A stretch of DNA of 64,000 nt. It comes from JAGLOK01 sp963676355. Lineage in GTDB: Bacteria; Bacillota; Clostridia; Christensenellales; UMGS416. Below are positions 53,915-63,158 of the stretch, piece by piece (position 1 is the stretch's first letter; each line of letters begins with the position of its first letter). Below the pieces are notes generated by a model. It saw only the letters and a list, made by a program, of their open reading frames with translations, was not told where the DNA came from and ran no database searches. A program made the position numbers and the translations under genes. The stretch lies in NCBI GenBank assembly GCA_963676355.1, contig OY781093.1, positions 1,612,001-1,676,000 on the forward strand, written 5' to 3'.

Positions 53915-54547
53915 ATGGCACGCCTTCAGGTAAACCCGACAAGGATGGAGCTTTCAAGCATACGCAAGCGCTTGAGCACAGCCGTCCGCGGGCACAAACT
54001 ATTAAAAGACAAGCGTGATGAGATGATGCGTCAGTTCGTGGATTTTGTCCGCGAGAATGCTAAACTTCGCGAAAAGGTGGAAAAAGAACTTACCGCCGCT
54101 ATGCGCGACTTTTTGATGGCACGCGCAGCTATGAGCTCGGAGAGCTTGGAAACGGCGTTAATTATGCCTGCTCGCTCGCTTGAAATAAGCATGAAAACGC
54201 AAAACATCATGTCAATTGATGTACCTCGTTTTGAGGTAAACAGCACTTCAAACGGCGACATCTACCCATATGGTTTGCTGGATACTTCCGGCGAGTTGGA
54301 TGAAGCGATATTGCGCCTTGATAAAGTTTTGCATGAAATGGTGAAGCTTGCTGAGATGGAAAAAGCCTGCAATATGCTGGCGGATGAAATCGAAAAAACG
54401 CGTCGCCGCGTTAATGCGCTTGAATACGTTATGATTCCTGACATGCAGGAGACGATTAAGTATATTAAAATGAAACTGGATGAAAGTGAGCGCGGAGAGC
54501 GCGTGCGCTTGATGAAAGTTAAGGAAATGTTGTCAAAAGAGGCGTAA
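53915..54547 (+). CDS. ntpD: V-type ATPase central shaft subunit D
   Basis: The 210-residue subunit D is the long coiled-coil axle inside the A3B3 head. It begins VNPTRMELSSIRKRLSTAVRGHKLLKDKRDE, of which NPTRMELSSIRKRLSTAVRG is diagnostic, and has the matching C-terminal helix EIEKTRRRVNALEYVMIP. It is the last gene of the operon and is followed by a terminator. Confidence 0.96.
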   Translation: MARLQVNPTRMELSSIRKRLSTAVRGHKLLKDKRDEMMRQFVDFVRENAKLREKVEKELTAAMRDFLMARAAMSSESLETALIMPARSLEISMKTQNIMSIDVPRFEVNSTSNGDIYPYGLLDTSGELDEAILRLDKVLHEMVKLAEMEKACNMLADEIEKTRRRVNALEYVMIPDMQETIKYIKMKLDESERGERVRLMKVKEMLSKEA

Positions 54548-54588
54548 GCGAGCTTTCGGTTAATAATTAAATAGAAGAGGAAAGAGGA

Positions 54589-54618
54589 ACCCCTGCGGAG
54601 AGAGCTGCGGGGGTTTTT
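54589..54618 (+). terminator. Terminator of the V-ATPase operon
   Basis: AACCCCTGC pairs with GCGGGGGTT and TTTTTA follows. It closes the nine-gene operon. Confidence 0.85.
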
Positions 54619-54699
54619 ATGATTTGAACGACTAGAAGAATTATTGAAAAATAGCAGCATATGGTATAAACTGATAATATTATTTTATCAGAGGTGAAT

Positions 54700-55371
54700 A
54701 TGAAGAAAAAGCTTATATTAATAATTATTGTTATCATGTTATGTACTTTATCTGCATGCCAACAAGAGATGACTGATGAAGAGATACTGGCAAGAGCGGA
54801 AGAAATATGGGCAGAAAATCCAACAGCAACAGCTGTTATTGCTGAAATACCAACACCAAAGCCTACAGTAACGCCGCCGCTGAAATCATCAGTATATATT
54901 GATAAAAATCTTGGGATTACTGAAGAGGATTTTCTTAGGAATTATTATTATCTAAGAGAAATATCTGAGCCATTGCAACACCTTACTGGGAAATTGGCAG
55001 AGCCGGATGTAATAATAAATGGTGATGGCGATACGGTAAAAAATTATTACCTGTACAAAGGTTCAGAAGCTTTTTCGGCATTGTTTCTCTCTTTTGTATA
55101 TTCAGGCAATGAGCAATATTTTTCACATATTGCTTTGACGTTGGCGATAAAAGAAGAGAATGAAGAGATTTCAAAGCTGTTTGATGACTACAGCATGGCT
55201 TTTATCATTACCTATGTTTTGTCAAAAAACAGCCCAATGGAATATAACAATGAAGTTTTTGATGTAGCAACTGATTTTATTAACAATAGCGGTGATAAAG
55301 ACGAAGTAATATTAAAGAGAGTGAACATATCTACGACCAATAAATCTATGTCAATCAGCATTGCAGATTGA
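54700..55371 (+). CDS. Lipoprotein with MTDEEIL tether motif
   Basis: From ATG 54700 (GAGGTG upstream) the product is 223 residues with lipobox LSAC directly followed by QQEMTDEEILARAEEIWAEN and a Thr/Pro spacer. The mature domain (about 70-223) is acidic and unrecognised. The next gene encodes a protein with the same anchor region but a different mature domain. Confidence 0.6.
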   Translation: MKKKLILIIIVIMLCTLSACQQEMTDEEILARAEEIWAENPTATAVIAEIPTPKPTVTPPLKSSVYIDKNLGITEEDFLRNYYYLREISEPLQHLTGKLAEPDVIINGDGDTVKNYYLYKGSEAFSALFLSFVYSGNEQYFSHIALTLAIKEENEEISKLFDDYSMAFIITYVLSKNSPMEYNNEVFDVATDFINNSGDKDEVILKRVNISTTNKSMSISIAD

Positions 55372-55386
55372 TTCTTCAGGAGTTTT

Positions 55387-55803
55387 ATGCGAAAGAGAAA
55401 TTTAATTTTAATAAGTTTGGCAGTTGTTATGCTGATATCATTCACAGCCTGCCAGCCTACGATGACAGATGAAGAGATACTGGAACGTGCGGAAGAAATT
55501 TTGGCGGAAAATGCAACTCCGACACCAGAGCCGACGCCGGAGATTCCAGATTATATTGTAGAAGGTATATATGGAGGAAGCAAATTTATAACAGTATTAG
55601 CAAATTATACCGAAGATGGTTTGTTTGAAATAGTAAAAATTGAAAGTCTTGACGGAACTACGAATTTATATTTTTTTGAACCGGATGTTCCGAAGAAAAA
55701 TTATAAAATAAATTCTTGGGCAAATGACAATTTATTGCCTGATAAAGAATATAAAATAATGGATTTTTCTTATATTAATGATAGATGGCAAAAGTTTAAG
55801 TAA
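55387..55803 (+). CDS. Short lipoprotein with the same tether motif
   Basis: The 138-residue product has lipobox FTAC followed by QPTMTDEEILERAEEILAEN and a TPTPEPTPE spacer, then an 80-residue domain with YGGSKFITVLANYTEDGLF. The anchor matches the upstream gene almost exactly, but the rest does not. It starts 15 bases after the upstream stop, so the two form a pair. Confidence 0.6.
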   Translation: MRKRNLILISLAVVMLISFTACQPTMTDEEILERAEEILAENATPTPEPTPEIPDYIVEGIYGGSKFITVLANYTEDGLFEIVKIESLDGTTNLYFFEPDVPKKNYKINSWANDNLLPDKEYKIMDFSYINDRWQKFK

Positions 55804-55860
55804 ATGATATAAAGTTATTGCCGACAGGCGAAACGAGGCACAGAGGCGCTAGCTTGGCAC

Positions 55861-55915
55861 AATCCCACCACCATTCACTACCGTTCATGGTCCCCCTCCC
55901 TTTAGCAAGGGAGGT
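55861..55915. repeat. Solo copy of the DUF559-associated palindromic repeat
   Basis: AATCCCACCACCATTC and, further on, GGTCCCCCTCCCTTTAGCAA plus GGGAGGT match the terminal repeats of the element at 63159-63674. It folds into two hairpins (ACCAT/ATGGT and CCTCCCTT/AAGGGAGG). No nuclease gene is attached. The rest of the 322-base gap (55804-56125) shows nothing recognisable. Confidence 0.85.
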
Positions 55916-56125
55916 AAGTTTTAAAACATAAGATGCAAAAAGAGAAGTTGCTAATGAAGTAATAGAGCAATAAGCGCAGGGGAGCGGAGCGACACTGCCT
56001 AAGAAAAGAAAAAATTCCTTACAAGCAGTCAGCAGGCAAAAAGACTAAAGTTTCTGCGAGGACTTGCTTTGTAAGCTAAAAGCGAAAATAAAAGAGCCGC
56101 CAAAGCAGCTCCGAAACTTTATAAT

Positions 56126-56779
56126 TTATGCAGTTTGTTTTTTGAATTTCTTACAGTGATCCATCTTCAACGCATCCGGCTTAGTTAGAAATTCTTTGTT
56201 CTTTTTATAGATTTTATATGCAAGATCATATTCACCTTCTATGAAGTGGATGTTCGCTCGGCGGATAGCAGTCTGTGCATCCGAACGGCGTGCCTGCTCC
56301 TGATCTTTTTTTTGCTCGATTTTTTTAAGCCTTGTCATCTCTTTAATGTGAGCCTTTTTGTCTTTTATAAAAAGAGGATATGACTTGCTGATAAATGATA
56401 ATAAGTTTTTGGAATGCTCATCTATTTTATGTATTTCTCGTACGTTAGTTGGATAATCGATTGTGATACCCAGAACTGACTGCAAATATGAGTTGAATGT
56501 ATAGCGTTTGCCATCAATATCTACACAAGCGTGAAGACCATAATCTATATCTCCATACTCTGAATGAAAAGTGATTTGATCAGACTTAATACTTGCTGTT
56601 GCAATAAAAAACCCACAAATCTCATCTAACTCATCAATAGTGTGAATTTCGATGGTGTGGCAGTCCTTTGTTGCGCTAATGGAATGACTATATTTAAAAG
56701 AACCTATCTCATTCATTTTTTTATTAATATCATCTGTTATATTAACAAAATGTTTGAGTAATTCAATTGCTGAACTCAT
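56126..56779 (-). CDS. Cytoplasmic protein of unknown function
   Basis: The product (217 residues from ATG 56779, with GGAGG upstream) has an N-terminal alpha/beta part (residues 1-120) and a basic, Gln- and Lys-rich helical part with EMTRLKKIEQKKDQEQARR. It ends in a single TPR-like stretch (ANIHFIEGEYDLAYKIYKKN). There is no signal peptide. The tail looks like a protein- or nucleic-acid-binding helix. No family is recognised. Confidence 0.6.
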   Translation of the reverse strand: MSSAIELLKHFVNITDDINKKMNEIGSFKYSHSISATKDCHTIEIHTIDELDEICGFFIATASIKSDQITFHSEYGDIDYGLHACVDIDGKRYTFNSYLQSVLGITIDYPTNVREIHKIDEHSKNLLSFISKSYPLFIKDKKAHIKEMTRLKKIEQKKDQEQARRSDAQTAIRRANIHFIEGEYDLAYKIYKKNKEFLTKPDALKMDHCKKFKKQTA

Positions 56780-56872
56780 TTTAACCTCCAATAATTAATA
56801 CAAATGTATAATATACTATATTAGTAGGAAATAAAATAGATTTTCATAATTTAACACAATTTTTCTTAATTC

Positions 56873-56905
56873 AAAAAGAGAACCGTTTTCATACGATTCT
56901 CTTTA
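56873..56905 (-). terminator. Terminator of the DUF1002 gene
   Basis: On the minus strand AAAGAGAATCG pairs with CGGTTCTCTTT and continues into TT. The stem has one mismatch. Confidence 0.7.
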
Positions 56906-56927
56906 AAAATGCAATGATATTAGTATG

Positions 56928-57815
56928 TTATTCGAACAGATTGCTAAGCCATTTGCCAAACTCGCTAAACAAATTTCCGATAGGGCTGAAGAACTCGTTT
57001 ATTGACTCAAAGAATGTCTTAACTCCCTTTGTGGTGTTCTTAACTGTGTCATAAGTTTCGGCCAAAGCTTTGAGTCTGGACTGGAGTTCTGCAACGTCCA
57101 AGCCTTCCATTGTGCGCATGAGTGCCACCACTTGGTCTAAGTCTATGTTTGAAATGTCTATGTTTTGCTCATTGGCAATAATCGCTATCTGCTCTTTTAC
57201 TTCATCGTCTGTCATGTGCTGTGTTTCATCCAATATAAGCTTAAGTTCAGTGATTAGATCTGTCGCACTGTCGCTTCCCACAAAGTCTGCGATGCTGCCT
57301 GTTACAAACAGCTCTTGCAGCCCTGCCTCTTTTGCAAGCTCGTCAAGGGAAGTGCCTGTTATATCCTCATAGGCTTTGTATATTCCCAAAAGTCCGGCAG
57401 TGCCTGATACGTCAAATGGTGCGGCGATGATGATGTCAGCATCATAGATGCCGGCGGTTAAAAGCGCGCCACGGTACATGTCGGATGTAACCCAGCTGAT
57501 GTTGTGGGTTGAAACTGTGATTCCGCTTTTGTCATCTAAAATCTTTATATATGCGCTGGAGATTGCTTTTGTGCCGATGGTTTCTTTTGATATAAGCCAA
57601 TCAAGATACTTGTGCTCTTCTTCGTTAGTGACTTGAAGCTCTGTGATGTTTCCTCGAGTGACACCGAAATAGCCATATACTTTATCGATTTGCTCCTGTG
57701 TTAAATCTGCACCTATAACAGTACGTGAGTCATCATCGTCTGCAAGAACAGGCGACATTACAGTCATTAATATCATGGTCGCAGCTATCACTGCAAAACC
57801 TATTTTTTTAAACAT
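56928..57815 (-). CDS. Secreted DUF1002 protein (YpuA-like)
   Basis: The 295-residue product has a signal peptide (cleavage near VLADDDD, residue 26) and the DUF1002 pattern: RTVIGADLTQEQIDKVYGYFG, then SAYIKILDDKSGITVSTHNI (family-type SSAYI and TVxTxNI) and ADIIIAAPFDVSGTAGLLGIYKAYE-like residues. A helical C-terminal part follows. Bacillus YpuA belongs to the same family; its function is not established. It has its own terminator and stands alone. Confidence 0.85.
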   Translation of the reverse strand: MFKKIGFAVIAATMILMTVMSPVLADDDDSRTVIGADLTQEQIDKVYGYFGVTRGNITELQVTNEEEHKYLDWLISKETIGTKAISSAYIKILDDKSGITVSTHNISWVTSDMYRGALLTAGIYDADIIIAAPFDVSGTAGLLGIYKAYEDITGTSLDELAKEAGLQELFVTGSIADFVGSDSATDLITELKLILDETQHMTDDEVKEQIAIIANEQNIDISNIDLDQVVALMRTMEGLDVAELQSRLKALAETYDTVKNTTKGVKTFFESINEFFSPIGNLFSEFGKWLSNLFE

Positions 57816-58001
57816 AATTCTTATTTACTCCTTTATCGCGTCTATGACATGAATTAACATTATCGTAATATTTGCGATACTTTATTATAACATTTTCTTT
57901 AAAAAAGTAAATATGGTTTCTTTGCTGTTATAAAAACTGAATTGACGAGTACAGTTAAAATGAACTACTATGGTGAAAAAAGTACAGAATGAGGTTATAA
58001 T

Positions 58002-58409
58002 ATGAGCGTAGAAAACATAAAAGTCTTAAGAGAAATCACAGGTGCCGGATATATGGTTTGCAAAAGAGCGCTTTGCGATGCAGATGGAAATATTGATGAT
58101 GCTGTCAAGATTCTTAGAAAAAGCGGAGCTGTGAGCGCAAAGAAGAAAGCAAGAAGGGAAGCGACAGAGATTGTCTGCGCAGAAAATGAAATATACAAAG
58201 TCCAGTCAGAAAATGAGAATATACCGGAAAAGGCAAAACAGAAGTATCTTGAAGGCAAGATCCGTAAGTTCTACTCGGAAAAATGCCTTTTAGAGCAGAA
58301 ATACTATAGAGATTCCAACTTTATAGTGAAGGATATTTTAAATACCTGTATTGCAAAGATAGGGGAGAATGTAGTTATAAAAAGGTTTTGCAGATATGAA
58401 GTGGGGTAA
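58002..58409 (+). CDS. Minimal EF-Ts-like protein
   Basis: The 135-residue protein starts with a TS-N/UBA-type domain (IKVLREITGAGYMVCKRALC, residues 6-25, then NIDDAVKILRKSGA). This is the EF-Tu-contacting part of elongation factor Ts. A charged linker follows, and the end reads KYLEGKIRKFYSEKCLLEQK and IAKIGENVVIKRFCRYEVG, which match the last EF-Ts subdomain. The central core of normal EF-Ts (about 196 residues or more) is missing. It is probably a paralogue, not the housekeeping tsf, which normally follows rpsB. Confidence 0.75.
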   Translation: MSVENIKVLREITGAGYMVCKRALCDADGNIDDAVKILRKSGAVSAKKKARREATEIVCAENEIYKVQSENENIPEKAKQKYLEGKIRKFYSEKCLLEQKYYRDSNFIVKDILNTCIAKIGENVVIKRFCRYEVG

Positions 58410-58414
58410 TTATA

Positions 58415-58996
58415 TTGAATAAAAAGTATTATAGTATTCTAAACGCAGCTGTTGATTTATTTCTGAATCAGGGGATAAAGAAAACCACTATGGACGAAGT
58501 CGCAGAAGAGGCGAGCGCATCAAAAGTAACGGTATATAAATATTTTAAAGATAAAGACAATCTTTTAAGAAAAGTGAATGAATCACTGTATAATGATTAT
58601 CTTTCCAATCTTCGGGATATAAAGAAGTCTCAAGGAGATATACGAAGTAAGATTATAGATACGTTAAACGAAATAATGGATTTCATTGAATGCGGAAACC
58701 TTGAGCTGTGTAATGCACTTGAAGATCACAGCGTGGACATTAAAAATGATAATGTAAAAAATCAGGTTGTATATAAAGGTATTATAACTGAGCTAATTGA
58801 TGAAGGCAAGGCTGCGGGAATCATAGGAGGCGATATAAAAAGCGACTATATATTCTATTATATCGACATGAGCACCTCTTATTATCTCAGCAATAAGGAG
58901 TACAGATATCGTATAAATAGCGATACTCTTTTCCAAAAGGGATTTTTAAACTTTTTTATCGGGAATATATTTATTGATACATATAATATGCTATAA
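58415..58996 (+). CDS. TetR/AcrR-family regulator
   Basis: The 193-residue product has a TetR-type DNA-binding domain (INAAVDLFLNQGIKKTTMDE-like start, then ASKVTVYKYFKDKDNLL) and a ligand domain that is not recognised. The start is TTG at 58415 with GGGG upstream. It lies 5 bases after the EF-Ts-like gene, so the two are co-transcribed. A shared terminator follows. The target genes are unknown; self-control of this pair is plausible. Confidence 0.85.
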   Translation: MNKKYYSILNAAVDLFLNQGIKKTTMDEVAEEASASKVTVYKYFKDKDNLLRKVNESLYNDYLSNLRDIKKSQGDIRSKIIDTLNEIMDFIECGNLELCNALEDHSVDIKNDNVKNQVVYKGIITELIDEGKAAGIIGGDIKSDYIFYYIDMSTSYYLSNKEYRYRINSDTLFQKGFLNFFIGNIFIDTYNML

Positions 58997-59022
58997 AAAG
59001 GCAGGGAAAACCTTGCCTTTTT
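58995..59022. terminator. Bidirectional terminator
   Basis: AAAAAGGCAGGG pairs with CCTTGCCTTTTT around AAAA with one mismatch. It serves the tetR gene and the convergent lipoprotein gene. Confidence 0.8.
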
Positions 59023-59050
59023 CTGTATATTACTGATTGGCTATATCATC

Positions 59051-59941
59051 TTAATCGGTATCATCAAAGTTACCCAATATTTCAGATTTTCTTGTAATGC
59101 CGTTTTTAATTCGTTCTTCACTTATCCTGTTTAACTCAGCTTCTTGTTCAATGATTTCTTGCTCTTTTTGCACTTTTTTTCTTTCCAGAGTTTTTCTAAA
59201 CAGCAAAAATACTAAAGCAACTATGGGGAATACCACTGTCATAGAATAATATGACCCGCTAGGCGTTAATATGAGCTGCGAAAAACCTATATAGAAGAAC
59301 TGAACTGAGTAACTAATAGAAGAGGTTGTTTTAGTTATAACAATTCCATGCTGGATGATTATGCCTATTATCCAAAGCCATTTTAGGCGAACCTTCGATT
59401 TTGCGCTCTTAACAATAGCAAATATTATAAGAGCCCAGCATAGTGCAGAATAAACCAGTATTGCCGTTTGCCAAGGGCTTATACCCAGCATCTCAGGAAA
59501 GTCCTGATCTAACTGTCCTTCATACAATGAGAAACCCATATATTCTCGGGGGGAGGAGTTTTCTGATATAAGAACAATTTGACATGCATAGTTTTTTTCT
59601 GATGTTTCAATATTATAGTTATACTTATATGTCATGGTGCCGTTTAAGCCACTAGAATTATAACCGCCTAATTTATAACTTAAGATATATTCATCTTCTT
59701 TAATGGAAAGACCCTCCGCAATTTCAGTAAATTCTTTTTGCGTTATATTGTAATTGAATATTTCATCAAATGAATCATAGTCTTTGTCTTTAAGATATTT
59801 GAATGATTCTACGAGGCATTTATCGGCCTGATAGGAATCCACTTTATTAAGTTTTCGTTGAATGTTTTTTGCTGTTGAGCATGAAGTCAACAAAGTTGCA
59901 GTCAGTAAAACCAATAATATGATAAGGGTTCTTTTTTTCAT
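59051..59941 (-). CDS. Lipoprotein with a polytopic C-terminal part
   Basis: The 296-residue product has lipobox LLTSC and an extracellular domain (about residues 22-150, Tyr- and Asn-rich). Four hydrophobic segments (about 155-250) and a charged cytoplasmic coiled tail (KVQKEQEIIEQEAELNRISE) follow. The mix of lipid anchor and membrane helices is uncommon. No family is recognised. A weak GGAG site lies before the ATG. Confidence 0.6.
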   Translation of the reverse strand: MKKRTLIILLVLLTATLLTSCSTAKNIQRKLNKVDSYQADKCLVESFKYLKDKDYDSFDEIFNYNITQKEFTEIAEGLSIKEDEYILSYKLGGYNSSGLNGTMTYKYNYNIETSEKNYACQIVLISENSSPREYMGFSLYEGQLDQDFPEMLGISPWQTAILVYSALCWALIIFAIVKSAKSKVRLKWLWIIGIIIQHGIVITKTTSSISYSVQFFYIGFSQLILTPSGSYYSMTVVFPIVALVFLLFRKTLERKKVQKEQEIIEQEAELNRISEERIKNGITRKSEILGNFDDTD

Positions 59942-60353
59942 GTAATCTCCAATGATGATGCAATAATTAATAAATTATACAATATTTCACATGGATGGTA
60001 AAGAGATTAGAAACGATATTGCTGGATATGTAATTAAATGTAGTTTGTAGTTGCTTAAAATTTTATACTATTTAAAATAAACATAAACACCTAGGATAAA
60101 TCGCCAAAACTGTCGCAAAGTAAACCCTTTGTAATATAATGAATTAAATCCTGCAATTTTTTTAGGTATTGCCGCTTTATGAGCAGAATATGGTTGCATA
60201 AGGGTATGTATTGATATATAATTACTTTTGGTCTTTAGAGACTTATTTTTTGTGTTGCCCTATAAGGGCAGCAAAACTAATGATATCAAATGTGAAATTT
60301 CTTAGTTTCGCATTTAATAATTTTCATTTTAATTCAATCAGGAGGAGAATTAC
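59942..60353 (+). promoter_or_regulatory. ppdK upstream region with two hairpins
   Basis: This 412-base gap has no gene. TATAAT at 60135 is a possible -10 but lacks a clear -35. TGCCC/GGGCA (60256-60270) and AAATGTGAAA/TTTCGCATTT (60288-60315, one G-U pair) form two hairpins close before the ribosome site AGGAGGAG at 60340. They could stabilise or control the leader. Confidence 0.4.
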
Positions 60354-62981
60354 ATGGCGAATAAATACGTATACATGTTCTCGGAAGCAAACGCGACAAT
60401 GAAAAACCTATTGGGCGGCAAAGGGGCTAACCTAGCAGAGATGACATCTTTGGGATTGCCTGTACCACAGGGATTTACAGTAAGCACAGAGGCTTGCACA
60501 CAGTACTACAAAGACGGCAAAAAAATCAATGACGAAATCTTGGCACAGATTGACGATGCTTTAGCTCAGGCTGAAAAAATAGTCGGCAAAAAACTTGGTG
60601 ACTTGGAAAATCCTTTCCTCGTTTCAGTTCGCTCAGGCGCAAGAGTTTCAATGCCTGGAATGATGGACACAGTTTTAAACCTTGGTTTAAATGACACATC
60701 AGTTAAAGGACTTGCAAAACTTACAGGAAACGAAAGATTTGCATATGACAGCTACCGTCGTTTCATACAGATGTTCTCTGACGTTGTTATGGGACTTTCC
60801 AAAGCACGTTTTGAAGAAATCATCACTGAGATGAAAGAAGTTAAAGGCGTATCAGAAGACACAGAGCTTACAGCCAAAGATCTAATGGAAATGGTTGAGA
60901 AGTTTAAAGCTTTCTACAAAGAAGAATTGGGAAGTGACTTCCCTCAAGATCCTAAGCAACAGCTTATCTCAGCTATAGAAGCTGTTTTTGAAAGCTGGGA
61001 CAACGAGCGCGCAGTTATCTACCGCAGAATGAACAACATATCCTCATCATGGGGAACAGCTGTTAACGTTCAGGCAATGGTATTTGGTAACATGGGTGAA
61101 GATTCAGGTACAGGCGTTGCATTCACACGCGATCCTGTTACAGGAGAGAAACGCATCTTCGGCGAATATCTTATGAACGCTCAGGGCGAAGACGTTGTTG
61201 CCGGTGTACGTACACCACTTGAAATTGCAACTCTTCAAGAGACTAACCCAACTATCTATAATCAGTTTATGGATATAGCAGTTACTCTTGAAAATCACTA
61301 CCGCGACATGCAGGACATGGAGTTCACAATTGAGCGCGGCACATTATACATGCTTCAGACAAGAAACGGCAAAAGAACATCAAAAGCTGCTCTTAAAATC
61401 GCTGTTGACTTAGTTCAAGAAGGCATGCTGACAAAAGAAGAAGCAATCATGAAGGTTGAACCTGGCCAGCTTGACACACTTCTTCATCCACAGTTTGAAA
61501 CTAAAGCACTTGCTGCTGCTAAACCAATCGCAAAAGGTCTTCCGGCTTCTCCCGGTGCTGCATGCGGTAAAGTTTACTTCACAGCAGAAGAAGCAGTCAG
61601 AGCATCAGAACACGGCGAAAAAGTTGTGCTTGTCCGCATGGAAACTTCTCCTGAGGACATCGAAGGCATGTATGCTGCAGAAGGTATCTTAACTGCACGC
61701 GGCGGAATGACTTCACATGCAGCTGTTGTTGCTCGCGGAATGGGCGTTTGCTGTGTAGCAGGCTGCGGAGATATCAAGATAAACGAAAAAGAAAAATTCT
61801 TCTCAGTAGGCATGAAAAAATATAGAGAAGGCGACTATATCTCAATAAACGGTGCTACAGGCCAAGTTTATGGAGAAAAAGTTGAAACTATGGCGGCTGA
61901 AGTATCAGGCGAATTTGCGACACTTATGGCGTGGGCTGATGATATCCGCACACTCAACGTTCGCACAAATGCAGACACACCTCAGGATGCAGCTCAGGCT
62001 GTTGAATTTGGAGCTGAAGGCATTGGCCTTTGCCGCACAGAGCACATGTTCTTTGAAGAAGATCGTATTGCTGCAGTTCGTGAAATGATCGTTTCAACAA
62101 ACGATGCACAAAGAAGAGCAGCACTTGAAAAACTTCTTCCAATGCAAAAAGAAGACTTCAAAGGCATCTTCCGTGAAATGGCTGAGCGTCCTGTTACTAT
62201 CCGTTTCTTAGACCCACCACTTCATGAATTTGTACCAAAAGAAGCTTCAGACATTAAAGCTCTTGCAAAAGAGATGGACATGAAGGTTGACGAGCTTGAA
62301 AAGATAATTGAAGATCTTGAAGAAGTAAACCCAATGCTTGGACACCGTGGCTGCCGCTTGGCTGTTTCATATCCTGCAATCGCAGAGATGCAGACACGCG
62401 CAGTTATAGAAGCTGCAATTGAAGTGGAAAAAGAATGCAAAATTAAAGTTGTGCCTGAAATCATGATTCCATTGGTATCAGATATCGCAGAGCTTAAATA
62501 TGTTAAAAACATCGTTGTTAAAACAGCAGAGCTTGTAAAGACTGAAAAGAATTCCAACATGGAATACAAAGTCGGAACAATGATTGAGATTCCAAGAGCT
62601 GCTCTTACTGCTGACAAAATCGCAGAAGAAGCTGAGTTCTTCTCATTCGGAACTAACGATTTAACACAGATGACATTCGGCTTCAGCCGCGATGACGCTG
62701 GCAAATTCCTTGAAGATTACTATGGCAAGGGCGTATTTGAAAGTGATCCGTTCGCGCATGTTGACGAAAATGGTGTTGGACAGCTTATGGAAATTGCTTC
62801 TACACTTGGACGCAAAACTCGCCCAGGCATGAAGCTTGGTATCTGCGGCGAGCACGGCGGCGATCCTGCATCGGTTATGTTCTGCCACAAAATTGGCTTG
62901 AACTATGTTTCCTGCTCACCGTTCCGCGTGCCACTTGCACGTCTTGCGGCAGCACAGGCAGCAGTTACTTACAAAAAGTAA
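60354..62981 (+). CDS. ppdK: Pyruvate, phosphate dikinase
   Basis: PPDK interconverts pyruvate, ATP and phosphate with phosphoenolpyruvate, AMP and pyrophosphate; in anaerobes it often works toward ATP or pyruvate. The 875-residue product has the ATP-grasp domain (GGKGANLAEM at the start), the phospho-His domain GGMTSHAAVVARGMG with His455, and the PEP-binding barrel with GICGEHGGDP and Cys831. Both numbers equal those of the Clostridium symbiosum enzyme. AGGAGGAG precedes the ATG. Confidence 0.98.
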   Translation: MANKYVYMFSEANATMKNLLGGKGANLAEMTSLGLPVPQGFTVSTEACTQYYKDGKKINDEILAQIDDALAQAEKIVGKKLGDLENPFLVSVRSGARVSMPGMMDTVLNLGLNDTSVKGLAKLTGNERFAYDSYRRFIQMFSDVVMGLSKARFEEIITEMKEVKGVSEDTELTAKDLMEMVEKFKAFYKEELGSDFPQDPKQQLISAIEAVFESWDNERAVIYRRMNNISSSWGTAVNVQAMVFGNMGEDSGTGVAFTRDPVTGEKRIFGEYLMNAQGEDVVAGVRTPLEIATLQETNPTIYNQFMDIAVTLENHYRDMQDMEFTIERGTLYMLQTRNGKRTSKAALKIAVDLVQEGMLTKEEAIMKVEPGQLDTLLHPQFETKALAAAKPIAKGLPASPGAACGKVYFTAEEAVRASEHGEKVVLVRMETSPEDIEGMYAAEGILTARGGMTSHAAVVARGMGVCCVAGCGDIKINEKEKFFSVGMKKYREGDYISINGATGQVYGEKVETMAAEVSGEFATLMAWADDIRTLNVRTNADTPQDAAQAVEFGAEGIGLCRTEHMFFEEDRIAAVREMIVSTNDAQRRAALEKLLPMQKEDFKGIFREMAERPVTIRFLDPPLHEFVPKEASDIKALAKEMDMKVDELEKIIEDLEEVNPMLGHRGCRLAVSYPAIAEMQTRAVIEAAIEVEKECKIKVVPEIMIPLVSDIAELKYVKNIVVKTAELVKTEKNSNMEYKVGTMIEIPRAALTADKIAEEAEFFSFGTNDLTQMTFGFSRDDAGKFLEDYYGKGVFESDPFAHVDENGVGQLMEIASTLGRKTRPGMKLGICGEHGGDPASVMFCHKIGLNYVSCSPFRVPLARLAAAQAAVTYKK

Positions 62982-63010
62982 TTTAAAAATTAATTAATAT
63001 TTAGCTTTAG

Positions 63011-63035
63011 GCACATGTCTTTTTTGGGCATGTGC
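63011..63035 (+). terminator. Probable ppdK terminator
   Basis: GCACATG and CATGTGC form a 7-bp stem whose loop is T-rich. No U-run follows directly. Confidence 0.45.
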
Positions 63036-63158
63036 TTAAAGCATCTTTATGGCTTGTAAAATTTTACAATTGATTATGCCGAAAAGAAGGATTTTTTTGT
63101 TTGTTGTCGAATAATTATTAATAGGGGAGTTTGTTGTATTAGTATAGAAGGATAGATG

